Positions 26,160-34,006 of a DNA stretch of 64,000 nucleotides are shown in pieces. Under the pieces are notes generated by a model that made no database searches, was not told where the DNA came from, and saw only the letters and a list, made by a program, of their open reading frames with translations. Numbering within the stretch: the stretch's first letter is position 1; every line of letters begins with the position of its first letter. The position numbers and the translations under genes are program-made. The stretch is from Methylobacterium aquaticum (GTDB taxonomy: Bacteria; Pseudomonadota; Alphaproteobacteria; Rhizobiales; Beijerinckiaceae), in the NCBI RefSeq assembly GCF_016804325.1, contig NZ_CP043627.1, positions 6,035,501 to 6,099,500 of the forward strand, read 5' to 3'.

Positions 26160-26713
26160 TACGCAGCCCTCTTCATTCTGGAGTACGGGATCCAGGCGGA
26201 CGGCCGGGGAGCGGTCCCACTGACACACAGTGCCCTGTGCGAGGGGCACCAGGGCGACCCCTGCGCGGTGGCGTGGCCGCAGCACGTCGCGCCGCCGCCC
26301 GCCGGATCGTCGGCGATGAAGCGGCACATCCCGTCCCTGATCCCGACGAGCGGGATCCTGAGCGACACCGGCAGGCCTCGGTCGGGGGCGGCCTCGATCG
26401 CCGGGCGTGGGGGCGCCACCGGCTTGGGGGCGGCCGGGGGCTTGGGGGGCTTGGGCGGGAGCGCCGCCCGGGCAGCGGCGCGGGCGGCGCTTTGCTTCGC
26501 GTTCTTGCGGGCCCGGGCGGCGGGGCTCTGGCCCGGCGGCCGCTTCCAGCCCTGCTCGGCGAGGCCCGCGCGGAAGGCGATCCCGATCACGGCGCTCTTC
26601 GAGGCAACGACGCCGTATTCCTCTGCGATGACGCCGGCGATCGCGGAGGCCGGCATCGTGCGCGACAACCACAGCTCGCACACGCGCGCTTTCGCTGGGG
26701 CAGGCCACGTCAT
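26159..26713 (-). CDS. GcrA-like cell-cycle regulator carried on the element
   Basis: 184 residues. The N-terminal 45 (VCELWLSRTMPASAIAGVIA, then VASKSAVIGIAFRAGL) are the GcrA DNA-binding helix-turn-helix; the chromosomal consensus is W...SA..IA..L...SRNAVIGK.HRLGL. A basic, Pro/Ala-rich linker follows. The C-terminus has the GcrA Cys/His cluster (CRFIADDP, CCGHATAQGSPWCPSH). GcrA binds sigma70-RNA polymerase at methylated promoters in alphaproteobacteria. This divergent, element-borne copy may retune host or element promoters. It overlaps the upstream HTH gene by ATGA and the downstream 62-aa gene by TAATG. Confidence 0.75.
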   Translation of the reverse strand: MTWPAPAKARVCELWLSRTMPASAIAGVIAEEYGVVASKSAVIGIAFRAGLAEQGWKRPPGQSPAARARKNAKQSAARAAARAALPPKPPKPPAAPKPVAPPRPAIEAAPDRGLPVSLRIPLVGIRDGMCRFIADDPAGGGATCCGHATAQGSPWCPSHRALCVSGTAPRPSAWIPYSRMKRAA

Positions 26714-26955
26714 CGGGCCGCCTCCGCAATCTCGGCCGCCGTGGGCAGCACGTAGAGGACCGTCGTGACGCGCTCGACGCCGAGCGCGTCGAGGAGCGCC
26801 GGCCCGAGCGCCCGACGGCGCAAGCGGACGTCCGACACGTAGCCTGGCGACAAGCCGACCTGGCGCGCCCATGCCCCAGCGGAGCCCGCCTTCTCGATGG
26901 CAGCCTCCAGCGCAGCCCGGACGTCCTCGTCCGGTGCTCTCACACCACCCGACAT
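26710..26955 (-). CDS. small Cro/XRE-like helix-turn-helix regulator, 81 aa
   Basis: ATG 26955 with GAGAG upstream. The central part ALEAAIEKAGSAGAWARQVG then LSPGYVSDVRLRRRALGPAL fits a Cro/YdaS-type HTH (helix, turn at GLSPGYV, recognition helix). It is the first gene of the leftward block and sits beside a control region with an 11-bp inverted repeat, the normal position of a phage-type repressor. Its stop overlaps the next start (ATGA). Length and context favour a repressor over an activator, but this is inferred. Confidence 0.65.
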   Translation of the reverse strand: MSGGVRAPDEDVRAALEAAIEKAGSAGAWARQVGLSPGYVSDVRLRRRALGPALLDALGVERVTTVLYVLPTAAEIAEAAR

Positions 26956-27078
26956 TAGCTCTCTCACGGAAGAATTCGCACGTCGGCTGACGTGCGTATG
27001 CCTGATTTGAGCACGGATCCGCGCCCTGTCCAGAGGCAATCAAGAGGAACGACAGAAAAAATTACGCCACCCATCGGA

Positions 27079-27111
27079 AATTGATAATTCTACGCACCAT
27101 AATTATCAATT
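27079..27111. promoter_or_regulatory. inverted-repeat operator in the divergent control region
   Basis: AATTGATAATT at 27079-27089 and its exact reverse complement AATTATCAATT at 27101-27111, separated by 11 bases, so half-site centres are 22 bp apart (two helical turns). It is the most AT-rich spot of the element and lies in the 330-base gene-free region between the leftward HTH gene and the rightward 284-aa gene. It is most likely the operator or promoter switch of the element. Confidence 0.65.
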
Positions 27112-27285
27112 CAACCCGCAAGGCCGGATGCCAGGCTCAGAGTTGACGCGCCGGCGGAGGCGTTAACCCTCCCGCATACTGCAATTTGGCGGCTGGAATC
27201 CCTTGCGGAACGCGGGGCCGAGGGGGACCATACGCGGGCCTGCGTATTCGCAGACCTCCCTCACCCCGGTTTCCCAGAGCGGACG

Positions 27286-28140
27286 ATGTCCCAGCCCCCC
27301 TTCGACTTCGGCCTGCCCTTCTCGCCCTCGGCCCACATCAACAACCTCAAGGGCACCGAGACGCCCATCTTCGTCGCCACCCCGACGCCCATCGCGACGC
27401 AGGCCGCCCGCCTCTACGGGCGCGAGCTCTCCCGCGCCGGCTACTCGACGAACCGCGCCGTCCGGCTCCCCGGCGCGAACGGCCTGGCCGTCTACGTGAC
27501 GTGGTGGCCCTCCTACTGCGAGGCCTCCCCTGAGCAGCTGGCCGAACTGGCGCAGCGCGTCGCGGCGATCCCAGAGGAAGAGGAGCGCGCCCGGCAGGCC
27601 CGGGCGGCCGCAGTCGCGGAGGCGAATGCCGCCTATGCGGCGCGCGGGCGGTCCGCGGCGCCGAGGCTCGCGGAGATCGTGAGGAGCTCGCCCTGGATGC
27701 TCGGCAGGCTCGCCGGCGAGGCCGCCCAGATCCTCGAAAACCCCCTTACCGATTCGGCGGCTTCGAGGGTCGTGGCGCTCCTCGCGACTGCCGATCGGGC
27801 GGTCGCGAACGCCGAGGCGCGCCTTCGCCGGCTCGCGCCCCGGGATTGGCGGGCTCTCGCCGCGGATCCGGCGGTCCGGCAGGCGGCGCTGGAAGGCTGC
27901 GTCCTTTTGTCCAGCCTCGATGTTGACCGGGCGACCAAGCGCAACGGGATCGGCTGGGGCGCGGACGACACCGGCGTCGGGCACGTCCTCGCCTCGCGCG
28001 CGAGCCTGACCGAGAGCGAGGCCGCGCACGCGCTCGCGCTGCTGTCCGTGCATCGCCGCCAACTGCCGCCGGCCCTCCTCGCCCGGCTGGCCGGGGGCGC
28101 GCCGGCGGCAGCGCCTGCCCAAGCCGCCCTCGCGCTCTGA
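27286..28140 (+). CDS. unknown protein, 284 aa
   Basis: MSQPPFDFGLPFSPSAHINN start. The N-terminal 80 residues are compact (TQAARLYGRELSRAGYSTNR, YVTWWPSYCEAS); the rest is Ala/Arg/Leu-rich helix, with a segment AALEGCVLLSSLDVDRATKR near residue 205. There is no membrane segment or catalytic motif I recognise. It is the first rightward gene after the divergent control region, so likely an early gene of the element. Confidence 0.6.
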   Translation: MSQPPFDFGLPFSPSAHINNLKGTETPIFVATPTPIATQAARLYGRELSRAGYSTNRAVRLPGANGLAVYVTWWPSYCEASPEQLAELAQRVAAIPEEEERARQARAAAVAEANAAYAARGRSAAPRLAEIVRSSPWMLGRLAGEAAQILENPLTDSAASRVVALLATADRAVANAEARLRRLAPRDWRALAADPAVRQAALEGCVLLSSLDVDRATKRNGIGWGADDTGVGHVLASRASLTESEAAHALALLSVHRRQLPPALLARLAGGAPAAAPAQAALAL

Positions 28141-28187
28141 CTTGCTGGCCGCGCTGCTTTACTGCCCACGGGAACGGGAGAGAGATC

Positions 28188-28265
28188 ATGAAGACGGGAT
28201 TGCTGTCGACGACGAAGATGCCGGTGGAGGTCGACGTGCCGGATGCCAGGCAGCTGCGCGCCTAG
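28188..28265 (+). CDS. possible 25-aa peptide
   Basis: MKTGLLSTTKMPVEVDVPDA followed by RQLRA and a TAG. It has a good ribosome binding site (GGGAGAGAG) and lies in the gap between two rightward genes. It could be a small protein, a leader peptide, or only a coupling element for the gene at 28278. Weakly supported. Confidence 0.3.
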   Translation: MKTGLLSTTKMPVEVDVPDARQLRA

Positions 28266-28277
28266 CGGAAGCTGGCG

Positions 28278-29060
28278 ATGGCCCTGATCAAGATGTTCCG
28301 GGAGGCCTGGGCCTTCATTTTTGGCGGGACCGTCGAGGACCTCGCCGGCGACGTCAGGAGTGCCAAGCGCGCGGCGGGTAAGACCGCCGACGTGGGCGGG
28401 CAGGCCCTCGTCGGCGTCGGGGCGGGCTTGGATGTCGGGCTCAAGGCCACGCACGGAGCGGCGTCTGTCGTCGGTCGCATCTTGGGGGCCCTCCTTCCGA
28501 GCGCGCCCGTCGGCCCGGGCGACGTCGCGGACGCTGCGGTCGCGGCGGACGACGCCTCACGCCGGCGCGCCTACGCCAGCGCGAAGGCGAGCATCGAGGC
28601 TATGCTGCCGGTGACGGATCCGGCCGCGGTCGCGGCGCTCGCGCTGGAGACCGCGGCGCTTTTCGCGGCGCGGGGCCAGGACGCTGCCTCAAAGGTGATG
28701 ACGACGCGACTGCCCTCGGACGTGAGCGTGTGGCTCCTCGGCCTCGACGATGCGCAGCTCCGGGCCGTGATGGCGGCCGGCGTCGACGGGATCCAGCATC
28801 ACCTCGCCGGCACGCGGCCGATCGCCGGCGTCCCTGCCGTCGGCGCGCTCGGCTCCGCGGCTGCCCCGGCGCTAGTCATCAACGACAACGAGCTCAAAGA
28901 GAGGGCGTTGGCCGCCCGCCGGAGCCTCGCCGCCTCGCGGTACGATGCCGAGGCCGCATCCCGCAGGGGGACCCGGCACCGGGTCGACGAGACGTTCCCC
29001 GAGGAGGAGCCCGCGCCCGCCTCGTATCCGCGCCGGCGAGTGGGACGCGGCTACTACTGA
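28278..29060 (+). CDS. unknown protein, 260 aa
   Basis: Starts MALIKMFREAWAFIFGGTVE with GGAAG upstream. The first 75 residues have amphipathic and Gly/Ala-rich segments (GGQALVGVGAGLDVGLKATH, ASVVGRILGALLP) that could associate with membrane. The remainder is soluble, with a basic C-terminus (SYPRRRVGRGYY). No family recognised. It is followed by a strong intrinsic terminator at 29089-29124, so it ends the rightward unit that began at 27286. Confidence 0.55.
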   Translation: MALIKMFREAWAFIFGGTVEDLAGDVRSAKRAAGKTADVGGQALVGVGAGLDVGLKATHGAASVVGRILGALLPSAPVGPGDVADAAVAADDASRRRAYASAKASIEAMLPVTDPAAVAALALETAALFAARGQDAASKVMTTRLPSDVSVWLLGLDDAQLRAVMAAGVDGIQHHLAGTRPIAGVPAVGALGSAAAPALVINDNELKERALAARRSLAASRYDAEAASRRGTRHRVDETFPEEEPAPASYPRRRVGRGYY

Positions 29061-29088
29061 GCCGCCATCCGAGGGATCCGAACACCAT

Positions 29089-29124
29089 GAGGCCCGCCGG
29101 GGTGACCGGCGGGCCTCTTCTTTT
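29089..29124 (+). terminator. intrinsic terminator
   Basis: GAGGCCCGCCGG and CCGGCGGGCCTC form a perfect 12-bp stem with loop GGTGA, followed by TTCTTTT. It ends the rightward unit and faces the convergent gene at 29145-29477. Confidence 0.85.
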
Positions 29125-29144
29125 GCGCGGGTGTCGCCCGGTTG

Positions 29145-29477
29145 TTACCGGCCCTCGATCTCCGCGCAGAGGCCCTGCAGGAGATCCTGGAGCTCGGCCT
29201 TCGAAGCGCGCTCGGCAGCCAGGGCGAGCCGGAGCCGGGCGGCCTCGGCGCGGCTCTGGGCGAGCTCGGCTTGCGCGGCGATGGCGGCCTCGACGGCGGC
29301 GGCTTCGTGGGCTCGGGCCTCCCGCAGACGGAGGGCGAGCTCGGCGACGGACGTGGCGGCCTCGTACCTGCGGATCGCCACGTTGTCGGCCGCGATGGAG
29401 AGCGCACCGCCGAGGAGCATGCCGCCCGCCGTGATCCGGGCGCTGCTGTCGATGGCGATGTGGGCGACTGCGGTCAT
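29145..29477 (-). CDS. coiled-coil protein, 110 aa
   Basis: MTAVAHIAIDSSARITAGGM start, a short hydrophobic segment (GGMLLGGALSIAADNVAI), then 70 residues of Ala/Arg/Glu heptads (LALRLREARAHEAAAVEAAI and onwards) ending CAEIEGR. AGGAGAG precedes the ATG. No family recognised. The hydrophobic start plus coiled coil resembles small phage-type or spanin-like proteins in outline only, and I make no functional claim. Confidence 0.55.
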   Translation of the reverse strand: MTAVAHIAIDSSARITAGGMLLGGALSIAADNVAIRRYEAATSVAELALRLREARAHEAAAVEAAIAAQAELAQSRAEAARLRLALAAERASKAELQDLLQGLCAEIEGR

Positions 29478-29909
29478 GGCTCTCTCCTAGCGGCTCGATC
29501 TCTCCCGCACAGTAGGCGCCTGGCCGGCCCCCCGGGTCAACGCGGTCCTGCTGAGTTATCCCTGGGCTCAGCGCATAAATCTCACGGTCCCTGTCGATTT
29601 CCCCTTGTGCCTTGCCGTGTGCGCCCGAATTGGACCGCCGTGCGCCCACATTGGCCTTTCCGAATTCTTGCCGGAAATCCTCGAATTCGCGTTACCCCTG
29701 CCGCTCGTACAGGCGAGCCAAAATCGAGACGGGGCCTATTCCCCCCGTTACTCCTAGACATTGTAACGAGGATTTCCAAAATACGAACGCCAGGATTCCT
29801 GCGACGGTGGAGGCGCGCCCGAGGGGCAGGTGGCTGCGATCGGCATGGCGCCTTGCGTTCGTATGGGCTGAAATGAGCGTACGAACGCATACGTACGCAG
29901 GCACCCGCC
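29478..29909. promoter_or_regulatory. repeat-rich non-coding region (possible operator array or replication origin)
   Basis: Two repeat families lie here. GTGCGCCC followed by GA or AC and then ATTGG occurs at 29619-29633 and 29640-29654, 21 bases apart. TACGAACGC occurs at 29782-29790 and 29880-29888, inverted (GCGTTCGTA) at 29855-29863, and with one mismatch (TACGTACGC) at 29890-29898, the last directly before the gene at 29910. The 98-base spacing and mixed orientation fit a regulator-binding array or iteron-like origin. No gene is supported in this stretch. Confidence 0.5.
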
Positions 29910-30272
29910 ATGAACATCCCGATCCCGACCACCGCCGCCCCCGACGCCGAGGAGGCGCCGCGCCGCACGCCGGCCCAGCGCGCCGCGGAATGGAGGGCTC
30001 GCCGTGAGGAGGAGGCCGCGGAGCTCCGGCGCCGGGCCGCCTTGGATGCCGCGATCGTCGATGCGCTGCTCGTCGAGATGGCCGAACGGGACGATGGCAA
30101 TCGCCGCGCCGGGATCGAGGGTCCCGCCAAGGTCGGCATGCGCGAGGTGATGGCGGCCGTCATCCGCAGGAACGCGCCCGCGATCCCCCGCGAGGAGACG
30201 ATCCGGCAACTCCACGCCCGCCTCGCGCCCGGGCGGCCCAATCCATACGACGCAGCATCTAGGGCCAATTAG
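29910..30272 (+). CDS. unknown basic/helical protein, 120 aa
   Basis: MNIPIPTTAAPDAEEAPRRT start, then a highly charged helix (AQRAAEWRARREEEAAELRR) and a second half with GPAKVGMREVMAAVIRRNAP. No family recognised. The ribosome binding site is weak. Its promoter region carries the TACGAACGC repeats, suggesting tight control. It is the last gene of the second element before the moeA remnant. Confidence 0.5.
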   Translation: MNIPIPTTAAPDAEEAPRRTPAQRAAEWRARREEEAAELRRRAALDAAIVDALLVEMAERDDGNRRAGIEGPAKVGMREVMAAVIRRNAPAIPREETIRQLHARLAPGRPNPYDAASRAN

Positions 30273-30308
30273 GTCGGCTTTAGCGGGGCCAGCCACGTGG
30301 ATCCGCCG

Positions 30309-30553
30309 ATCGAGCGGGCTCTGCTCGCGACGCCGCTGTCCGCGACCGGCCCGCGCACCACGTTCCTGCGAGGGTACCTCGGAGTTAGGACGTGGTCGGG
30401 CTGACCTTCGCCGTCCTGCTCGACTAGGACACTGCCATGCTGTCGGGCCTCGCGGGGGGCGACGCGCTGGTGGTCTGCCCCGCCGACGTTCCACCGACCG
30501 AGGCGGGCAAGCCCGTCGCCGTCCTATGCTTCGACCTCGCCTCCGGCGTCTGA
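30309..30553 (+). pseudogene. moeA: moeA 3' remnant (molybdopterin molybdenumtransferase), frameshifted
   Basis: Only the C-terminal domain of MoeA, which inserts molybdate into molybdopterin, is left. In one frame IERALLATPLSATGPRTTFL can be read, matching the MoeA phrase before domain IV. After a frame change at about 30380 the text continues VVGLTFAVLLD, stop (TAG at 30425), DTAMLSGLAGGDALVVCPAD and ends with VAVLCFDLASGV. Upstream sequence belongs to the mobile element, so the break marks its right junction or an old deletion. Confidence 0.6.
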
Positions 30554-30661
30554 AACGGCCCGTGGCCTACCGGAAGGCGCTTACCTTGGATCGGGACTAT
30601 GGCAAGATTTTCTCGGAGTGCTGCGTGGAGGACAATTATTAACATGTCGCGCGTTGTGCTG

Positions 30662-30677
30662 GAGGTCTATAGACCTC
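30662..30677. promoter_or_regulatory. 16-bp perfect palindrome
   Basis: GAGGTCTATAGACCTC, in the gap between the moeA remnant and the 3' end of the antiporter gene. No gene starts nearby, so its role is unclear. It may be an unused operator or a recombination site. Confidence 0.35.
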
Positions 30678-30701
30678 GGACTTGCCACAAGCCGAGGACG
30701 A

Positions 30702-31973
30702 TCACGCAGTATCGCTTTCTGGCAGGTCCCTGAGCGTCAGGCGTGCGACGGTGCCCAGAGTAAGGCCTTGCACGATGATGGTGAACAGGACCACCGCGTA
30801 GGTCGCGGCCAGCACGACGGACTTGGCGTCGCCCTCCGGCAACGACAGCGCCAGGGCGACGGAGATGCCGCCGCGAACTCCCGCCCAGGTTAGGAACGGC
30901 ACGTTGCGGGGGCTGAGATGGCCGCCCCATCGGAACGCCAGGAGCGGGGCCGATACCGCGACGAGGCGAGCTACGAGGACGATGGGCACCGCGCAGGCGG
31001 CGAGCACAAGCCCGCTCGCCGCGAAGCGCAGAACCAGCACCTCTAGGCCGATGAGCAGGAACAGAACCGAGTTCAGCACCTCATCGATGAGCGTCCAGAG
31101 GGACTCGACATAGCTTTGCGTGCGCTCGCTCATCGCGTCGCGCGGCGCGCGGTCGCCCACCAGCAGCCCGGCGGCGACGACCGCGAGCGGGCCGCTGGTG
31201 TGCATCTTCTGGGCAAGCGCGTAGGTGCCGGCGACCAGTGCCAGCGTGATCAGCACCTCGACGGGAAAGTCGTCGATAGCCCGCATGGCTCGGTAGGCGA
31301 GGTAGCCGGTCACGACACCGAGGAGTAGGCCGCCACCCGCCTCCTGAAGCAGGAGCTTGGCGACGCCGCTGGCGGTCGTCGCCTCTCCGCCGGAGCCGGC
31401 GGCGAAGGCGACGAGCACCGTGAAGAGCACGATGCCGATGCCGTCGTTGAACAGGGCCTCGCCCTGCATCTCGACCTCCAGGGCCTCGGGGACCCGCACG
31501 TTCTTGAGGGTGGCCAGCACCGCCACCGGGTCGGTCGGGCTGATCAGGGCGCCAAACACCAGCGCCCAGGCGAGGGGCAGAGGCTGGCCGAGGGCACTCG
31601 CCGCTAGCCAGAAGGCGCCGCCGACGATTGCGGTGGAGATGAAGGTGCCGACGAGCGCCAGCGTCGCCACGGCCCACGCCCGATCGCGCAGGGCTCCGAG
31701 GTCAAGGCTCATGGCACCGGCGAAGAGCAGGAAGGCCAGCATGCCGTCCATCACCACCTTGGTGAAGTCGACCTGCCCGAGCACACGGGTGAGGTCCTCG
31801 TAGAGGTGCTGCTCGGGGAAGGCCACGTCGACGGCGACGAGGGCAAGCGAGGCGGCGAGGCCCATGACGAGCAGGCCGACGGAATGCGGCAGATGCAGCA
31901 GCTTCCGGTTAAGCCAACCAAACAGGGCCGAGAGCGTCAGCAGCAAGGCCGCGAGATCGAGGATGGAAATCAC
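30702..31973 (-). CDS. CPA1-family cation:proton antiporter
   Basis: 423-residue inner-membrane antiporter with about 12 hydrophobic segments. CPA1 hallmarks are visible: GALISPTDPVAVLATL (about 137-152) and GEALFNDGIGIVLFT with the ND transport motif (about 171-185), and a late AGVRGGISVALALSLPEG. It would exchange Na+ or K+ for H+ and so control pH and salt balance. The protein is short, without the long cytosolic tail of NhaP types. It is probably monocistronic; the next leftward gene is a remnant. It fits the ion-stress theme of this region. Confidence 0.88.
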   Translation of the reverse strand: MISILDLAALLLTLSALFGWLNRKLLHLPHSVGLLVMGLAASLALVAVDVAFPEQHLYEDLTRVLGQVDFTKVVMDGMLAFLLFAGAMSLDLGALRDRAWAVATLALVGTFISTAIVGGAFWLAASALGQPLPLAWALVFGALISPTDPVAVLATLKNVRVPEALEVEMQGEALFNDGIGIVLFTVLVAFAAGSGGEATTASGVAKLLLQEAGGGLLLGVVTGYLAYRAMRAIDDFPVEVLITLALVAGTYALAQKMHTSGPLAVVAAGLLVGDRAPRDAMSERTQSYVESLWTLIDEVLNSVLFLLIGLEVLVLRFAASGLVLAACAVPIVLVARLVAVSAPLLAFRWGGHLSPRNVPFLTWAGVRGGISVALALSLPEGDAKSVVLAATYAVVLFTIIVQGLTLGTVARLTLRDLPESDTA

Positions 31974-32025
31974 GGTCGTATCCCGATGAGGAGCGGCATC
32001 GTGGCCGCCACGGGCGCGCGGGACT

Positions 32026-32361
32026 TCAGCGCATGTCCCGCGGTAGGTGCTTCAGGGGGTCTGTCCGGCCACCATTGTTCTTGCCCTGTACGGAGCCTTC
32101 GAACCGCATCACCTTCGTGGACGCCTGGATCGCGCTCGGAGGTGCCACTTGGCCGGTGGCCCGGTCGCGCGGCCCGCCATGGCCTTCGACCGTCGACGTA
32201 CCGGGGGGCAGGGTCCCGGCGGTCGGCTGGTCGATCGCACTGGCAGCCGACTGGGCCGCCGCCCGATCGACGGTGGCGGCCATCGCGCCAAGGCCGGCGA
32301 CGGCACAGATGACGAGGGTGGCGATGCTCCGCATACAGCGGGCACGTCGGTGATCGGTCAT
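32026..32361 (-). CDS. small exported protein, about 102-111 aa
   Basis: The likely mature start is after a signal peptide: MRSIATLVICAVAGLGAMAA then TVDRAAAQ, with cleavage near AAAQ/SAA. The rest (AIDQPTAGTLPPGTSTVEGH, then a SIQASTKVMRFEGSVQGKNN-like part) is short and unstructured. The ATG at 32361 gives an 11-residue basic extension, while ATG 32334 starts at the signal peptide. No family recognised; probably periplasmic. Confidence 0.55.
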   Translation of the reverse strand: MTDHRRARCMRSIATLVICAVAGLGAMAATVDRAAAQSAASAIDQPTAGTLPPGTSTVEGHGGPRDRATGQVAPPSAIQASTKVMRFEGSVQGKNNGGRTDPLKHLPRDMR

Positions 32362-32680
32362 CGGTTCGCGGTACTCACGGTCGGATGGCCGCGCGCGGGC
32401 CCGTCGTCCTGCAAGCCCCTCGGATGGCCTTGGTTCCTGATCGGGCCCGACACCATCCGCACAGGCCATGTCGGGGCCGATAGCGGGCACAAATCCGAGG
32501 CGACTGCTGCATGGCGCTGCCAGTCGGTCCTGTCGCACCCGGACCATGGTCGAATTCTTCTGAACGTGAGCGAAGTTCGGGCGTTGCCGACCGCGATCCA
32601 ACACGTCGAGCGGGCGCATCATGGTCGCATCACCCGAATGTTGGGCAAACCTGTCCAGGCCTGACCGAAGGAGCATCACC

Positions 32681-32932
32681 TTGCAGAAGACCATCCTCGC
32701 ATCGGCGTTTCTCGCCGGCCTCGGCCTCGCCGCGTCCACCCTGCCGTCCGCGGCGCTGCCTGTGAGCGCCGCCGGCGTGGCGCCCACGGCCGGCATCGAC
32801 ATCGTTCAGGTGCGCATGCACCGGCGCTCCCGGATGCGGCAGGGCTCCGCAAGCCGCGGGAATGCGGCCATGCCTTCGCGGGGCGCCCGCGGGCAGCAAT
32901 ACGGTGGGACGAGCGGCGGCCCGCGCCGCTGA
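32681..32932 (+). CDS. small exported basic protein, 83 aa
   Basis: TTG start at 32681, chosen because GAAGGAG lies 9 bases upstream and it opens a classic signal peptide (MQKTILASAFLAGLGLAAST, cleavage near SAA). The mature part is Arg/Gly/Ser-rich (MHRRSRMRQGSASRGNAAMP) with no Cys. Function unknown. It is followed by a good intrinsic terminator. Confidence 0.6.
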   Translation: MQKTILASAFLAGLGLAASTLPSAALPVSAAGVAPTAGIDIVQVRMHRRSRMRQGSASRGNAAMPSRGARGQQYGGTSGGPRR

Positions 32933-32983
32933 CCGCTTACGCGATCATCCCGCGGGCGCCCCTTGCCCCGCGGGTGACGACAC

Positions 32984-33019
32984 GCCGCCGGCCGGCACGC
33001 CCGCCTCCGGCGGCTTTTT
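32984..33019 (+). terminator. intrinsic terminator
   Basis: GCCGCCGG and CCGGCGGC form an 8-bp stem with a 15-base loop, followed by TTTTT. It ends the small exported-protein gene just before the MscS gene. Confidence 0.75.
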
Positions 33020-33037
33020 CATGGGACGGTGCCAGGC

Positions 33038-33997
33038 ATGATCTTCGCGGAAGCGCTCGGACGCCTCGAAGGGCTGGGTCGGTCGGCAGCGGCGCTGCTG
33101 CCGGGGCTCGCCGTCGCTCTCGTCCTGTTCGGTCTCGGTCTTGTCGTCGCCCGCGTGGTGCGCGCTGCCGTGCGCCGGGCGGCCGCAATCCGTGACGCCT
33201 CGCCGGGTTCGGCCGCGGTCCTCGGGCGCATCGCCGGCGGCGTGACCATCCTCATCGCGTTCCTGGTGGCCGCCTCGGTCGCATTCCCGTCGGTCTCGGC
33301 CGCCGACCTGTTCAACCTGCTCGGCATCGGCGGCGTCGCTATCGGCTTCGCCTTCCGCGATGTGCTGCAGAACCTGCTCGCCGGCATCCTGATCCTGCTC
33401 ACGCGGCCCTTCGTCATCGGCGACCAGATCCGCGCTGGCTCGCACGAGGGCACGGTCGAGGATGTCTGGGTGCGCGCCACGGTGCTGCGCACCTACGATA
33501 ACCAGCGGGTGCTGATCCCCAACGCCACCCTGTTCGTCGACAAGATCACGGTCATCACCGCGCACGAGAAGCGCCGCCTCGCCTTCCCGCTCACCATCGG
33601 CAACGGCGATGACATCCGCGAGGCGCGCCGGGTCATCGTCGAGGCGCTGAAGAGCACCGAGGGCGTACTGGCCGACCCACCACCCGAGGCCCTGGTCACG
33701 GGCCTGGGTGCGGCGGGCGTCGACATGACAGCGAGGCTGTGGATCGACCCGCCCCGGCGGCGCGACGCGGTCGATGCGCTCGACCACGCCATCGCCAACG
33801 TGAAGGATGCGCTCACCGCGGCCGGCATCGACCTGCCATACCCGACCAGCCAGGTGCTGTTCCATGACCAGACGGAGGAGACCGACGGCGACCGGGGCCG
33901 CCAGCGCGAGGGCTGGCCCGCCGGCCGTAATCCCTCGCGGGCGCGCTGGCAGATCACCACGGAGCGTGAAAAGGCCGACGAGGAGAAACGCGCGTGA
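33038..33997 (+). CDS. small mechanosensitive channel (MscS family)
   Basis: About 319 residues. Three N-terminal membrane segments (about 15-40, 65-85, 90-115) lead into the pore-lining helix GIGGVAIGFAFRDVLQNLLA and RPFVIGDQI, the MscS signature, followed by the beta domain (DNQRVLIPNATLFVDKITVI) and a C-terminal alpha/beta domain. It opens under membrane tension to release solutes on hypo-osmotic shock. A charged C-terminal tail (TDGDRGRQREGWPAGRNPSR) extends beyond the usual end. ATG 33038 or GTG 33029 could be the start. Confidence 0.88.
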   Translation: MIFAEALGRLEGLGRSAAALLPGLAVALVLFGLGLVVARVVRAAVRRAAAIRDASPGSAAVLGRIAGGVTILIAFLVAASVAFPSVSAADLFNLLGIGGVAIGFAFRDVLQNLLAGILILLTRPFVIGDQIRAGSHEGTVEDVWVRATVLRTYDNQRVLIPNATLFVDKITVITAHEKRRLAFPLTIGNGDDIREARRVIVEALKSTEGVLADPPPEALVTGLGAAGVDMTARLWIDPPRRRDAVDALDHAIANVKDALTAAGIDLPYPTSQVLFHDQTEETDGDRGRQREGWPAGRNPSRARWQITTEREKADEEKRA

Positions 33998-34006
33998 CGC
34001 CTCCCC

